A program made the position numbers and the translations under genes. Below the pieces are notes generated by a model. It saw only the letters and a program-made list of their open reading frames with translations. It did no database searches and had not been told where the DNA came from. Shown piece after piece: positions 46,510 to 58,365 of a stretch of 64,000 nt of DNA (position 1 is its first letter; every line of letters begins with the position of its first letter). Location of the stretch: assembly GCA_034440635.1 (NCBI GenBank), contig JAOTON010001141.1, positions 586,001 to 650,000 of the forward strand. The letters run 5' to 3'. Source of the DNA: Lepas anatifera (taxonomy: Eukaryota > Arthropoda > Thecostraca > Lepadidae).

Positions 46510-47546
46510 CTGGTGTTCAGAACATGAACTATTAGCACAAACCAATGACAACAGAGTTCAGAGCCGAGCATCTTCGATATAATCAGCACACAATATGCAG
46601 CTACCAGGTGAAGTGAGCATAAGGTGAAACGAACCTTCATCCCTTTCCCGTGACAATGTATTGGACATTTATGAGCATACACGGCCATCGAACAAATATA
46701 TGAGAATATACTTGAGATTCCCTAGCATCGATGTTTTAAAGCCGCCTATGGCAGAGCACAACGGAATGATGATTAGTTTATTATATTTCTGAAGTCTGGA
46801 ACTGAAGCGATAGCCTAGCTTTTCAGTTATCATAAGCATTTGACAGGTTAAGGTAATTGACAGAAACTTATGAGAGATTTACGAGCAATGCCCTATTTTT
46901 ACGTTCTGGAGCCGCGATTGACAGCGTGGGATAAGAGAAATAGTCTATTTGATTGAATGATTATTTGGGCATATAGGCGAGCCAACTCTAAAGGCCAGAT
47001 AGCTCCAATATCATTGTCAGTAAAGCCCAACGTAAAATATACTTCTGATGAACACTGCCTTGATTTATGCCTTGCTGTTAGTCATGTTTGTCTACAAAGG
47101 AGCTGAAAGAGGGTTCTTATCGGTTCAGTTTGATGTGAATTAGGTTTTAAGACCATAAATTCCTCCAATTTTTACTCGTTTCGTTCTGCAAAAGAAAGAG
47201 CTTCACTTAGTCTACATACCGTAGTGCAAGATATGCATGCTTCTGGGAATTACTACGTTGTTTTAAGGTAGAAGGGTTTTTTAAGGAAGTTCAAAAATAT
47301 ACACAAGGGCCTACTTTTATGCTTAGAGAAAAAAACTTCAAAGGGTATTGTTTTGATTTCGAAATTATTTTGTAAGTATCATGGCTACCAAAGCAGCTCG
47401 ACATCCATTGTAGGGTGAGTACTGGCTCCTACTCACTCAGGGACCGTCCAAAAGTATTCGCCCTCCATGTCCCTTCAACAAAGAAACCTCCGCGTACTTC
47501 CCCCCACTTCCCCCAGATAAAACAGCTGTATCGCTTTTATACTCAC

Positions 47547-47675
47547 ATAGTTGTGCTTCTTCTGAATGAACTTGAAGAAGGAGGACATGTCGGGCCGGCC
47601 GAAGTGGTTGACGGCCTTCAGTCCGGTGAACATGGACCGGTTGGATAGACGCTGAAAGTGGTTCTCACAGATGTA
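47547..47675 (-). CDS. Duox: DUOX exon (YICENHFQ, NADPH domain)
   Basis: Encodes YICENHFQRLSNRSMFTGLK and AVNHFGRPDMSSFFKFIQKK, ending HNY, between a TTTGCAG acceptor and a GTGAGT donor. HFGRPDM is a conserved NADPH-oxidase block. Phase 0 at both ends. Confidence 0.95.
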
Positions 47676-48352
47676 CTGCAAACAAAAAAAAACGGAGTCA
47701 GTGGCTTGATCACGGGGAGTACTGTCCAAATAATCGTCGCCCTCCTAAGCGGATATTTCGGGTCCTTCCCAGCCAGCTTTGCTGCCAGGTGAGTCATACC
47801 CCTTGAGGATTTCTGCTTACACTGTCAGCAAACTGTATGGTTTGCTACAAGTTACGGAACATCATGTATTTGTCATAATATCGTCGATACGGATTCATCT
47901 CATGCTGATGCTCTTTGGCACCGAGGAGCGCCCCATGAAAGGAATGCTCTGGCCAACACAAAGTTATAAGTTAGGTATAAGGCCTTGGGCCGACACTGGC
48001 ACGCTTTTTTAATTTTCCGATTTTATTTGCGAGAAAATAAGAAATTGCACGTGTATTGTATTCTAAGGGCCGCCTTTCGGCAATAAAAGTCACGTGATAT
48101 CGCTTAAAAGGGTCTTAGAACACAGCAGAATAAGAATCTATCCTTCTGATTCAGGCTATCTTTCCTGCACCAGAATCAGAATCGCTAAATCTATGGAGAA
48201 CAGCAACAATGAAGGAAACAATATTCACTCATATTTAATTAGGTATCCTGTTCAGGAGAAAATACATAGGCATTAGGGGTCATGCATTTAGAAGAGAACT
48301 GAAATAAAAACCACAGCCAATAAGTTTCCTCATCACCCCGTTCTATTCTCAC

Positions 48353-48508
48353 GAGCATGGTTGTCCTGAGGTCAAACTTGTGGAAGAACTGGGTGATGAA
48401 TATGTGCATCTCAAGCACTTGAGTGACGTCCTTCTTCTCTACGTCGCGGAGGACGTCGATGAACCACTCGAAGCTCTTGTGTGATGGGCAGATCCACAAA
48501 AAGTAGAC
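48353..48508 (-). CDS. Duox: DUOX exon (FLWICPSHK, dehydrogenase domain)
   Basis: Encodes VYFLWICPSHKSFEWFIDVL, then the charged helix RDVEKKDVTQVLEMHIFITQ and FFHKFDLRTTML. It is 52 codons, phase 0 at both ends, with donor GTGAGA. Confidence 0.95.
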
Positions 48509-49677
48509 CTGAGGTAAACAGCTCAGTCAAATGAACCAATTACTATTCATGTCTACTGTTAGAGCACTTGTATGACACTTTAGAGCTTACTTCTGTAAGC
48601 TCGGAAGCTTAAAGCACGCGAGATCTTGAAATTCCGGTACCAAAAAGTTTAAACTGAGTGTCTGTAAGCTGTTAAAAGCTGTCTGTGATCGCATGGGCTT
48701 TGAACATTCGCACCCCCAGGCTGGATGGCCTGGGATAAAACTTTGACACCTGAATACACGTCTTACGCTTTTAGCCAATCGCGCGAGAAAAGCAACATTA
48801 ACTACCATGCCTGTAATGATTCGTAGTTTTATCTCACTTTTACTTGATTTAGTCCGAGTTACTCCAAACAGGCTTATTTGCCTATTCTCTAGAGAGTAGG
48901 GAGTATTACAATGAGTATTGGCGTGAGTGATAAATACAGTTTCATATACATAGCCTATGGTGGAGTAAGGGTCGCAACATCTGCGTTTGAAATACATGTG
49001 AAAATTAGCTATGTTCGATAACTAACGCAGGAAACGGCTATGGGCCGCTTATTTTCTACTTTACTGTGTTTTGCTAACCGCTGAAGTTTGAATTATATAC
49101 ATCATGACTCATGCTGGCGTTGACCTGAGCTTAGTTTGGGTTCATTGTAGCATTTTACCCGGAAATCTCATATGCTATATCATGCGATAGGGCTTGACGA
49201 GAGGATTTCAATTTCGATTTATGCTTGGAAAAGATTGAACAATGCGTACGTGACGGCAAACCTACTGTAAAATTATGATATCATTTGAACCATATACTCT
49301 TTAAAGAGCCCCAATTAATGGGTAAGCGAGCATCAATTTACTTGTTAGGGCTAATTAAGGAGTAAATAGTTAAAGGGCACCCACCCCCTCGTACCGGCGT
49401 AGGTAACGCGAATCCCGTGCCGGCGTGTTTCAAGAATCCTCTCCACCAGGCTAGATGGGAAATGAAAGACGGTTTCCCACCGTGAGGATTGGATCCACGC
49501 TAATCGATGTCATTCTAATCTTCGGGTCTGCAATGGAGCCACAAGGAGCTATATTGCTAACGATTAGGAGTCCCCTCCCACGTGCTTAGGAGTCGAAGCT
49601 TCGTATTATTTCATTTCGCACCACGCAGGGAACCATGCAAAGAAAAACAAGTGAGTGTAACCTGAAGAAATGTATAC

Positions 49678-49842
49678 CTTTTTGCAAGAGACGCCTGAAT
49701 AGCGGTGAGTGGAGGTGCCGAAGACGAGGTCGTTGAGGATGGAGGCGTAGGGCGTGACGCCGATACCACCGCCAACCATCACAGCTACCTCGAACTTGTA
49801 CCAGTCCTGGTTGCCACCACCGAACGGGCCCTCCAGGCGGAT
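49678..49842 (-). CDS. Duox: DUOX exon (NADPH-binding glycine loop)
   Basis: Encodes [20 protein letters not shown], then [20 protein letters not shown] and onward to [12 protein letters not shown] is the nucleotide-binding loop. It is 55 codons, phase 0. The start of this exon is partly duplicated just upstream in the intron at 49860-49930. Confidence 0.96.
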
Positions 49843-49859
49843 CTGAGGCACAGAGGCGA

Positions 49860-49930
49860 TATTACGCACCAATCTTGGTTACCAACACCGAACGGGTCCT
49901 GGTGGGGATCTGAGGTACAGAGGCGGCTAT
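49860..49930 (-). repeat. Tandem copy of the exon start and splice acceptor
   Basis: Plus 49862-49925 repeats, with about a dozen changes, the sequence 49797-49860: the first coding bases of the exon, its acceptor CTCAG and the following intron bases. The copy keeps an acceptor-like TACCTCAG|ATCCCC on the minus strand. Confidence 0.75.
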
Positions 49931-50279
49931 CAGCCAAGTTTCTGCTGCGTCTGATGAACCTGAATACGTTCACACAGCACAAATTAAATTACGTTCACAT
50001 CGATGACAAAGCAAACGTGTTGGATCTTGGACATGTTGAACATGCCGGATCTTGGACAATCAGGATTGTTCACGTGAATTGGGAGATTACAAAATGACAA
50101 CAGATATGGCCTGTCAGACACACTTGCATAATGTGTGGTACAGGAGAAATTTAGGAAAAAATTATGTACCTAAAGTTATAAATTTGAAGCAAAATCCTCA
50201 ACCAACTCGAGTAAAACTCAGTCCAGACTCCACAGTGTCTTGACATAAGATGTGTCTTTATCAACGATGCTGAACTAAC

Positions 50280-50464
50280 CCGCGGAGTAATTCCGTTTTC
50301 CTCCGGTATGTAGTTCACTGGGTCGAAGAAGTTTCTGAGTTTCCAGGTCCAGGGTCCCTGCGCCTTGATGTGGCAGGACAGGAAGTTCTCGTGAGGCGCT
50401 GACGTCAGTGTGAAGCTGTGGTACTCGTCACCCACCGACGTACAGTTCAGACGCACCCACTCGC
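50280..50464 (-). CDS. Duox: DUOX exon (FAD-binding domain)
   Basis: Acceptor CCCCAG and donor GTTAGT. It encodes GEWVRLNCTSVGDEYHSFTL, then TSAPHENFLSCHIKAQGPWT, ending EENGITPR. HSFTLTSAPHE is the FAD-contact motif; arthropod enzymes have HSFT where vertebrates usually have HPFT (recalled, not searched). The exon's first bases are reiterated in the upstream intron. Confidence 0.96.
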
Positions 50465-50960
50465 CTGGGGCCAGATCGTATCCAGTCAGATCAGATCACA
50501 TCAGACGCACCCACTCGCCTGGGGTCAGATCAGTTCAGATCAGATCAGACGCACCCACTCGCCTTGGGTCAGATCAGATCAGATCAGACGTACCCACTCG
50601 CCTGGGGTCAGATTGTATCCAGTCAGATCAGACCAGATCAGATCAGGATCAGCTCAGGCCAAATAAAATCCTGTCATATCAGATTGCAGCTTGTCAGATC
50701 AGGGTGCCAGTCAGATCACAGTCAGTCAGATCACACCACAGTCAGTCAGATCACATCACAGTTAGTCAGATCAAAGTCAGGTCAGGTTAGATAAAATCCT
50801 ATCAGATCAGATCACAGCCTGTCAGATCGGAGTCCGATCAGATCAGATCAGAACTAGGCAGACCAGAGTTAGACCATATCAGATCACAGTCAGTCAGATC
50901 AGGGTCAGATCAGATCGCGGCCAATCAGGTCAGAGTCAGATCAGATGAGTCAGTTCATAT
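50465..50960 (-). repeat. Repeat tract grown from an exon's splice acceptor, with TCAGATCA array
   Basis: The exon-start phrase ACGCACCCACTCGCCTGGGG recurs at 50505-50524, 50549-50568 and 50588-50607 with few changes. On the minus strand two of the three copies keep CCCCAG|GCGAGTGGGT and the third has CCCAAG. Beyond them the tract degenerates into several dozen TCAGATCA, CAGATCAGATCA and CAGTCAGATCAC units. It lies entirely in one DUOX intron. Confidence 0.85.
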
Positions 50961-51462
50961 CTGCCACGGACACGGCATCCCCACCTTAAGGCACCACGAC
51001 TGAGACTGTTCCGCGTGACCCAATCAAAATATTTATTTCATCCTGCACAGGACTAAGGGACTGTGATAACGCTCACTGCAGAAGGGCTCAGAGTAAGGAG
51101 AGCTACCAAAAGCGTATTGAGTTGAAGGAGAAGGGAAGGGATGAGCTCATACCATTAACCAACTTGGGGTTTGGGATGACAGTGATCCATATTTATTACG
51201 ATTATCTTGCAAAAGTGTAGACACATCCAGGATACTGGGCACCAAGGAATATGTTTAGGTAATTTCCCTCCATGCAGCAACAGAAGAATAGAGGCTAAAA
51301 AATCTGAAAATATGGGGAATCGCCCCTTCCACCTGTTACTTTTTTCATAATATCTAGCATGCCTAAGACCATCGCTGAGCAGGCTAAGCTGATGCTGAGT
51401 CTCTAAAAGCACGACAAATGTTCTGTCAGATGTTTATCTGCACTCGCACAACTCAAACATAC

Positions 51463-51626
51463 CGGAGTGGTACTGGAAGTTTGGCGGCCGGTAAAACTTG
51501 ACCCTCAGCACGTCTCCAGGAAGCAGCTCTGTCTCAATAATGTCCAGCTCCATGTACTTGGTGCGGAAGCTGATGATCTTGTCGAAGGTGTAGACGATAG
51601 CGGGACCCACGAAGAACAGCCAAAAC
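51463..51626 (-). CDS. Duox: DUOX exon (membrane-to-dehydrogenase link)
   Basis: Encodes FWLFFVGPAIVYTFDKIISF (last membrane segment), then RTKYMELDIIETELLPGDVL and FYRPPNFQYHS. RPPNFQY leads into the FAD domain. Acceptor GCCCCAG, donor GTATGT; phases fit both neighbours. Confidence 0.95.
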
Positions 51627-51799
51627 CTGGGGCAGAGCCAAGATATCATCATGTTTTATCATCATCATCATGTTTTATGATTCCTGACTTGAGCTCTTAT
51701 TGGGATATGACTCTGTTGCTCACATAGCACAAATAAACAAATAGACAAATATAAATTTAACACGGAAGAGGTGTTGGATGCCATGGTGCTGATAGTTTG

Positions 51800-52724
51800 T
51801 TAACACGCGCACTGGAGGGGGCCTCGGAGGCCCCCCACCTGTTTTTCCGAGGTGGCCGGAGAACCGCTTGCAGCGGAAAAACGAAACTTGGCCACATTTA
51901 ACAGAATTTAATAGCGCGTCGATTGGTGAAGACTTTTTTGAAAATCGGCCGAAAATTTTTTGACTTATAGGCTTTCAAAGTCAGACCTGCATTTTGAGAT
52001 CGCCGTAAACGCGCGGTCGGACCAGTTAGCTTGCATTGAAGACCAAGTGGTGACGTCATAACGTCATATAAGCGGGACTATATGTCAAGGTCACTTCACA
52101 TGAAAGTCAAGGTCAAGGTCAAAGGTCACAGGTCAAGGTCATATCTGCACTTTCAAGGTCACTGACCACTGCGCGTCCGGCCAAATGAGGTTACCCCGTC
52201 TGACATATATTATGCTATGACGTCATCGGTAGGGTACCCCAATACAAAGGTCAAGGTCAAAGGTCAAGGTCAAAGGTCATTGGGAAAGGTCAATCCTCAT
52301 TTCCCGCCAAACAGTGGCTACAGTGTTAGTCAAAGTGTAAATAATAAGTAGTATACCATATGGTGACCTTAAAGGTCAATGACCTTGAATGACCTTGACC
52401 CAAAAGTTGTGGGGAAGCCTCTTTGAGACCTCTTCTCTATGAACCGTGTCCGCCTTTAGCTTATTCCCGCCATTTTCCTGCATAATCACAGCATTTATCA
52501 ATCGATACCAGCATGGCCAATATTTGACCTTTACAACCTCATTTGACCTTGAAGATATTAACCTAGGTCAATGAAAATTGGTCATCATGTAGATCACCAT
52601 AGCCCCCACCCACCTACCAAGTGGCGTTTTTCTAACCCTCTTAGTTTCCGAGATCTTAGGGGGGCCTACCAGGCCCCCTCCAGTGCGAGTTAGTGCCAGA
52701 CCCCCCCTCCAGTGCGGGTGTTAA
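51800..52724 (+). mobile_element. TTAA-flanked piggyBac-like MITE, family C copy 2, in a DUOX intron
   Basis: This 925-bp element is nearly identical throughout to family C copy 1, with ends TTAACACGCGCACTGGAGG and TTAACACCCGCACTGGAGG (reverse complement). It carries the same AGGTCA arrays and two TGACGTCA palindromes (52051, 52218). It lies in the intron between the fifth and last membrane-segment exons of DUOX, opposite to the gene's direction. Confidence 0.9.
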
Positions 52725-53149
52725 TAACAATGGAACCAATTGGTCAATGGTACAATTGAGGTCAGACATCTAAATTTCACTAACAAAAAGCCTCCCACGT
52801 CAGTTCTATTGCAATGAATTCGAATATTTTTCAGATATACCGGTCACAACAGCCATTCATATATCACTCGATTAGCTCAACCATATGAGCATTCCCATTT
52901 AAGGACAAATCGATATAGTTCCAACATCTAGTTTAATTCCATTAATGTTCAGCAAGGTTACGAGGATAACGGTTGAACACCAGGTTTAGAGCTTAGCACG
53001 CGCCGGCAAGCGGCTGGGTACCCGTCGCTTGCTCTCTCCTACAAGGATTTACCCCAGATGACAAAGAAGTAGCAGTGTGCAACACTGCACTGCAATACTT
53101 GGTATACGTGTTAATTGTTTGCAGCTTCTGACAACATTTTAGGCCCAGG

Positions 53150-53260
53150 CCATATCAGGTCACGTCACCAGCCTAGGTCGACTAACCTAACCTCAGTTTT
53201 TAGAGGCGCAGTAGTAAGGGTGAACTTAAGCTAGCGATTTGAGATTCACATCACATAAAA
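53150..53260. repeat. Interspersed repeat shared with 22800-22920
   Basis: The two segments share CAGGTCA, AGAGG.G.AG.AGTAAG, ACTTAAGCT and GAGATTCAC phrases in the same order. Boundaries unknown. Confidence 0.4.
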
Positions 53261-53925
53261 AGGTTACTGATTTTAAACAGTTGTGGTCATGGAACTGTTT
53301 TTGGTGGCCTAGGGGTCCGATCAGGGTCATGACCTCTCCATTGGAAATGGATGGAGATATTGGTTTAAGTTAAAAAAATTCAAAAATAATGGTGACGAAG
53401 TCCATCCTCTACCAAGCATGGTGCCTGAGATGTTGAGAGGGCAGGGCTGGTAACCGCCCACCTGCCCACAAGGGGAAGGTGGCGCAAGTCATCACCAAGG
53501 CCAGAGGTCCGAGAAGTCATTCATGTTTCCCAACGAAGACCAATATTCACTCCGAGATAAGTAAATTTCCCCACAAACAAAAACAGTTTTAAAGGTCTTA
53601 CAAGAGAGAGAATGATTATCCCTGACGAATAAAATGAGCCGATTGGGCACCGGATTGTGGTGCCATGCCCAGATTATTTGTAGCTGAATTGGCAGTAGTC
53701 TCAGTTTAAAAAAATCCAATATTCTACTTCCTTGAGATATCACCAATTAAGTTGGCAAGGCTGGAGTTTTTGTCCTTTGATTAAAGAGTCTCCCGTTTTA
53801 TCAATTCCCTTCCCCTTCGACGCCAGGTAACCGGGTAGTTTAATGTATCGGCAGACTCCAAGCAAAATAATCAAATCGCTTAAAAAATCGACACCGCCAT
53901 TGGCGCATGCGTAGTGTTCCGGTAC

Positions 53926-54094
53926 CTGGGGGCTCCGGTGAGACGAGCCAGGCCGTGGATCAGGGATAGCGTGTAGAGCAGGTAGTACAGCGAGTGTGAG
54001 TACCAGAAGTACTTGTACGCTCGTTTCCGTACCAGAGGGTGCGCGAACACGAAGATGATCATGACGATAATGTAAAGCATGACACCAGTGACGC
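53926..54094 (-). CDS. Duox: DUOX exon (membrane segments 4-5, heme ligands)
   Basis: Encodes GVTGVMLYIIVMIIFVFAHP, then LVRKRAYKYFWYSHSLYYLL and YTLSLIHGLARLTGAP. The two His of SHSLYYLLYTLSLIH are spaced HX12H, as the heme ligands of NADPH oxidases are. Donor GTACCG is slightly unusual but phase fits. Confidence 0.95.
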
Positions 54095-54411
54095 CTGGAA
54101 ATGTTGGTTTGAGTTATACGTGGCAGTGAAAGGCCTAACACCGACAGCTGTGCTACAAATGAGAATAAACACAATAAGAGCAATTATTTACCAACATGGT
54201 TACAACTAAAGCGTTCCTCAGATGTTCATGCTACTTCCAAATGATCAGTCAGACTTTAACTAGTTCGAAAAAATGTGAAAGAAGGAAGATTTGAAGACAG
54301 AATCACCTATACCAAATTTTATCATCCGACACTTCCCCTCCTAAACTACTACTAGTAGAACGATGGTCTAAATGACAAACACGACTTTGAAAGGGCGTCT
54401 GGCGCGCGCAC

Positions 54412-54786
54412 CTGTGAGAGTTGCGAAGAGCCAGTAGCCGATGCCGGGTCGGGCGTCACTCTGGAACGTCATCTCGGTGAGCAGACAGCGCAGGTTATCC
54501 AGACTCTGTGTCGACACGTGGTAAAAGTTCACCAGATGGCCGATAGAGTGCAGCACCGTGAAGAACAGCGACGTGCAGGCCACGATCTTGTGGAACTGGA
54601 TGTGGGAGTCGATGGGGATGTACTGCTGGACGGCGTAGTTCTTCATCATGGTGAGGATGTTGCGCGACATGGTGAGCAGCAGCAGGGAGTAGCAGAAGGA
54701 CAGGGAGGCGGCGGCTCCGCGCGTGATGGCGATGCCCACGCCCATCACGTGGCGCAGATCCGTGTGTTCAGCGAGGAAGCTGTAGT
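54412..54786 (-). CDS. Duox: DUOX exon (membrane segments 2-3, heme ligands)
   Basis: Encodes YSFLAEHTDLRHVMGVGIAI, TRGAAASLSFCYSLLLLTMS and onward to TGV. QFHKIVACTSLFFTVLHSIGH contains the HX13H heme pair. QYIPIDSHIQFHK and VNFYHVSTQS are DUOX-typical. Acceptor TTCGGCAG, donor GTGCGC. Confidence 0.96.
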
Positions 54787-55185
54787 CTGCCGAAACAAGG
54801 ACGTGGCTCCTAGTGCTAGAGTTGCTGCCAACGGATAAGGCAGTTTGATTTTTAGCTCAGAATTAGTAGATGCAAAAATTTACGTGTTTCCCCGAATTAA
54901 ATAAATATATCAGCATAACATTTGAAACGGAAAAACATAGATAGCAGAAATGGAAGAATAAAGGAAATCAGAATAGCAACAAGTATGCTCGTAACCCTTG
55001 CAAGGCAAATGCAACTTCCAGAAAATTTTCACCGGGCTATCCAAAAATTTAGTTTGAAATCACGAAGCGATAGCAAACGCGACAGCCGTTCCAGCAAAAG
55101 GTGAATGAAGTCCTGACAGAAAATCATAATTCAACGACTTTAACATGCATTGTTTTTAGTGCACGAACATATTTGTTCCACTCAC

Positions 55186-55350
55186 GAGCGAAGCGTTCGG
55201 CAAAAAAGTGCGACGGTAATGACATAGAACAAGAAGAGGTAGAAGATGTTCTGGCGGTTCTCCTCCAGGAAGGTGACCCAGCCGTCCCAGTGCCGCCAGA
55301 ACCAGTGATCGCTCCTCTCGGCGCTGGCATCCATCAGGAAGCTGGGCATT
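55186..55350 (-). CDS. Duox: DUOX exon with apparent one-base slip in a T6 run
   Basis: Encodes MPSFLMDASAERSDHWFWRH, WDGWVTFLEENRQNIFYLFL and YVITVALF. The conserved AERFA that must follow is in another phase. The break is at the six-T run (plus 55202-55207). The exon is 165 bp where phase demands one base fewer. Splice sites CATCCAG and GTGAGT are sound. An assembly error or a real lesion could explain it. Confidence 0.9.
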
Positions 55351-55640
55351 CTGGATGAGAGTAAGGCTCAATTTAGCATGTCTGTCATAACCTAATGCGC
55401 TTTATTCCTGGTATTAAACGTATTTCGAAAAATTGTCGACTCAGCTTTAAAAGTTTTAGCCCTCATCCTGCACCGTGGTTGGCTGAAGCGCAAGAATTAT
55501 AGCGTAATACGATTAAATAAATAATCAAAGTTACTGCTGTTTAGTTTTTCGCCTAATGCTTAGTTTTATCTTAGCTACACTGGCTTAAAACAGCAATCAG
55601 AGAGAAAGACCACAGATGATGAAAACTAGCACATTCTTAC

Positions 55641-56730
55641 CTGGCAATATTCGTTGACGTATCCAAAAAGTTTTGTTTGGCGCCCTTGCAGTCTAAGCCA
55701 ATCGCAACCATATCTCCCTTGAACTCTTTCATGAGCAGCTTGAAGTCGTCGTACGTCATGACGTCCTTGTCTCCCAGGCCGGCTGACAGGAACATCCCGT
55801 CGATGAGGTCATCAACTTCACCGTCCGTCAGACTGTTAGTTTTGGCAATCTCTACCAGTGAGCGCAACATCTCCGACAGCTCGTCCTTGTCGATGGTGCC
55901 GTTGCGGTCATTGTCGCACATGTCGAAGATGATGCGCAGCTTGTTGTCGATCGTTCCGCGGGAGAACAGCTCGACCGTCTCGAGGAACTCCTGGAAGCTG
56001 ATCTGCCCGTCGCCGTCCTTGTCGACCACGTTGAACATCTTCTGCACGAACACGGCGTCGGCCTTCATGCCCAGTGCGCTGGCGAACTCCCGCTTCGTCA
56101 GGGACGTCCGCATCACCATGATGATGTCGTTACTGACTTGACCGACCTTCTTCTCTCCGGGTTTGCGACCGAAGGATAAGAGGTAAGCCTCCCTGAAGAA
56201 ATGCTCCAGCCGCTTCTGCCGTCGCTCCTTGGTGTCGGCGTTCTGCAGCATCTGCTCCTTGTAGGTGGACACCGTCTCCACCGTCTTGTGGTGGCCCGCC
56301 AGGAAGTGCTCCAGCTTGGCCAGGAACCGCTTCCGCGAGTTCACCGAATCGAAGTCCAGCACGACGTCGTGGTCGTTGGGCACCCGGATCAGACACATGG
56401 GCTTGCTGCGCCTGTCCTCCGTCACCTCCACCACCACCGTCTCAACAGCGCCGAACTTCACCGTGCGCAGCGTGATGCCCTTTCTGTTCACCGTGTAGAA
56501 CGCAACGCCGGGACCGAACTTGATTTTGACCCTGCGGCGATGGTTCTGGTGCAGCCATTCAGTGACGAACATTTTGTCGGTGCTGCTGCCGTTGTTGTTC
56601 TCCTCCTGGCGCATACGGTAACGCCGGCGCCGCCTGTTCATCAGCTTCACCACCCCGTAGGCGGCACCGGCGCACAGCAGGGCACCGCCGCCAGGAAGAT
56701 GCAGGCGTAGATATAGGTGACTTCATTACC
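55641..56730 (-). CDS. Duox: DUOX large exon (first membrane segment, PH-like region, EF-hands)
   Basis: Begins GNEVTYIYACIFL, then a one-base shortage in the GGCGGCGG run (near plus 56683-56690) shifts the frame before CAGAAYGVVKL. The rest is open: a basic RRRRRYRMRQEE stretch, a long cytosolic region, EF-hand 1 loop DKDGDGQISFQE (56023-55988) and EF-hand 2 loop DNDRNGTIDKDE (55915-55880), both canonical. A third, degenerate EF-like GDKDVMTYDDFKLLM follows. It ends NIA with donor GTAAGA. At 1090 bp, it needs 1091 for correct phase. Confidence 0.95.
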
Positions 56731-56831
56731 CTGCCGGAACATGTCAGATGGTGCATCAATAGTACAGACAATAATAATGAGGATGGCAGACGCGTATCAA
56801 GCATGTAATACTATTTAAGCACGCACGCCAC

Positions 56832-56938
56832 TTCGGTGAAGGTCCGGGGAAAAGTTTGCCTCTGGCTGGAATCGAACCAAGTCCCCCCAGTACCGGCCTT
56901 AACTCAAAGCTCTAGCCACTGAAGCACCTAGGCAATCA
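56832..56938 (-). mobile_element. tRNA-derived SINE in a DUOX intron
   Basis: On the minus strand, A-box-like TGCTTCAGTGGCTAGAGC (plus 56909-56926) precedes B-box GGTTCGATTCC (plus 56868-56878). The acceptor stem does not close, so it is not a functional tRNA gene. Same strand as DUOX. Confidence 0.6.
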
Positions 56939-57246
56939 CATGCATGGTTGAGCTACCAAACAGAGCAGCAACACGATTTGACTAATTTAATCGAAAATCT
57001 GCAGACAACAAATGCTACAAATTCCGAAGCAGAACACATTTCGAATGTCCATATCAATAAGTATCCCAATATTGAGAGAACTTAGGCTGGCAGATCCTCC
57101 CTTCACACAAACTCCCTGTGAACCTAAGCTTCAGTACCACCAGTCTTCACTAGCTGGATAAGCTCAGAGATGTCCGGCACGTATAGCCTCTGCAGCTGCA
57201 GTGCCCTAAAACTCTAATCATCATCATAAGCTCAGAGATGACTGAC

Positions 57247-57448
57247 CTGGAAGTAGTCGTGGCCGGTGAGCAGCCGACAAGGCTCCATGCGACTGGCGTT
57301 CAGCTGCATCGGCTGCGGACACGGGTCACCGTCCAGGTGGAAGAACACGTTCTCCTGCAGGTCACCGTGCTGGATGCTGGTGGTGGCCAGGATGATGTCG
57401 TAGAGGCGTACCTTCTTGATGGCTTCCACCTCGGTCTCGGTGAAAATA
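57247..57448 (-). CDS. Duox: DUOX exon (end of peroxidase-like domain)
   Basis: Encodes IFTETEVEAIKKVRLYDIIL, ATTSIQHGDLQENVFFHLDG and DPCPQPMQLN, ending GHDYFQ. DPCPQP and the Cys of EPC are conserved extracellular landmarks. Acceptor CTTGCAG, donor GTCAGT. Confidence 0.95.
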
Positions 57449-58225
57449 CTGCAAGGATGGAAGGTCAAGGTTTTGTATTAGGACGTGCTCAACGAAAGGT
57501 AGAAGAGAGAGAGGACCATGCAGAAAAAATTCACGGCACATCAGACAAGAAGATTTTATATTGTGGTTATAAAGAGTAGAACAGGTTCTCAAAGGTTTTT
57601 AAAGGATTTTATTAAGTTATTTCTGACTTCCGAAAGTTACGTTCAAGGAAGAGGGTCTGTCCCGAGCGGTGGGGTGCCGCAGTAAGCAGTGATGAGTGGC
57701 TGCAAGTGGTGGTGATCGGGCCTGGGTGGCCTGGCAATGTGGCCTCGTTTCGCTGGTGCGTGTGTACGATTGTGATAATGATCGTATTTTTGGTATGTCT
57801 GTCTTCTTGCAAATGCACTGCATTGTCCTAGGATCACTACAGCACAATAAATCTCCAGTCAAGGATAAGCTATGAGTCTGAAAAACGGTACCTCTACGTT
57901 GTAAATGGGAAACATCTATATAAATTAGTCAAGGCAAGGTATTCACATTTTATACGTAAAATATTACGTTCCAGGTAAGCTCAAACATTTTAAACTCAGA
58001 ATGTTACTGGAACAAGCGACTAAAACAATTGATGTTGCAGCATTTGCGTGTTAAAAGATCAGCTTGCTTAGCAACAGAATCTCACTTCTACCATATCATC
58101 TTTACGTCCCGACTATCCAAATACCACATCTCGCAAAACGTGTGTCCCTTGCATGCTTCACTGCACATCACCCTCTCCTGGTTCGTCACCATTGTAGTAG
58201 CCTCCGAACCTGGTTCCAAGCTCAC
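57449..58225. other. DUOX intron without recognised features
   Basis: Short frames at 57612-57862 on the minus strand have no domain and no splice support. They are taken as chance. Confidence 0.5.
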
Positions 58226-58365
58226 CCGTTTTCGGTGTTCTCGAACCAGAATCGGTCGGCGTCCCGCAGCCGCTGGAACTGCTCCTTGATGATGGCCCTG
58301 AAGAGCTCCCCGGGTCCGTCGCGACTCTCCAGCATCCCACCAACGTACAGGTCGATGTTCATCAT
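58226..58365 (-). CDS. Duox: DUOX exon (YVGGMLES peroxidase core)
   Basis: Encodes MMNIDLYVGGMLESRDGPGE, then LFRAIIKEQFQRLRDADRFW and FENTENG. DLYVGGMLE and DRFWFEN are signature blocks of animal heme peroxidases. Acceptor CTCCGTAG, donor GTGAGC. Confidence 0.95.

Noticed and set aside
49369..49432. Another TTAA-flanked MITE
   Set aside because: It has a TTAAAGGG start and a CGGCGTG word, but no matching inverted end was found.
55124..55371. Separate small minus-strand genes in two frames
   Set aside because: They are the two phases of one DUOX exon broken by a single-base slip.
56201..56710. Plus-strand 169-codon open frame
   Set aside because: It is the complement of the large DUOX exon, whose protein has clear EF-hands and conserved order.
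57612..57862. Minus-strand 64-81 codon frames in a DUOX intron
   Set aside because: Three frames overlap, have no domain, and lie between exons that already join in phase.
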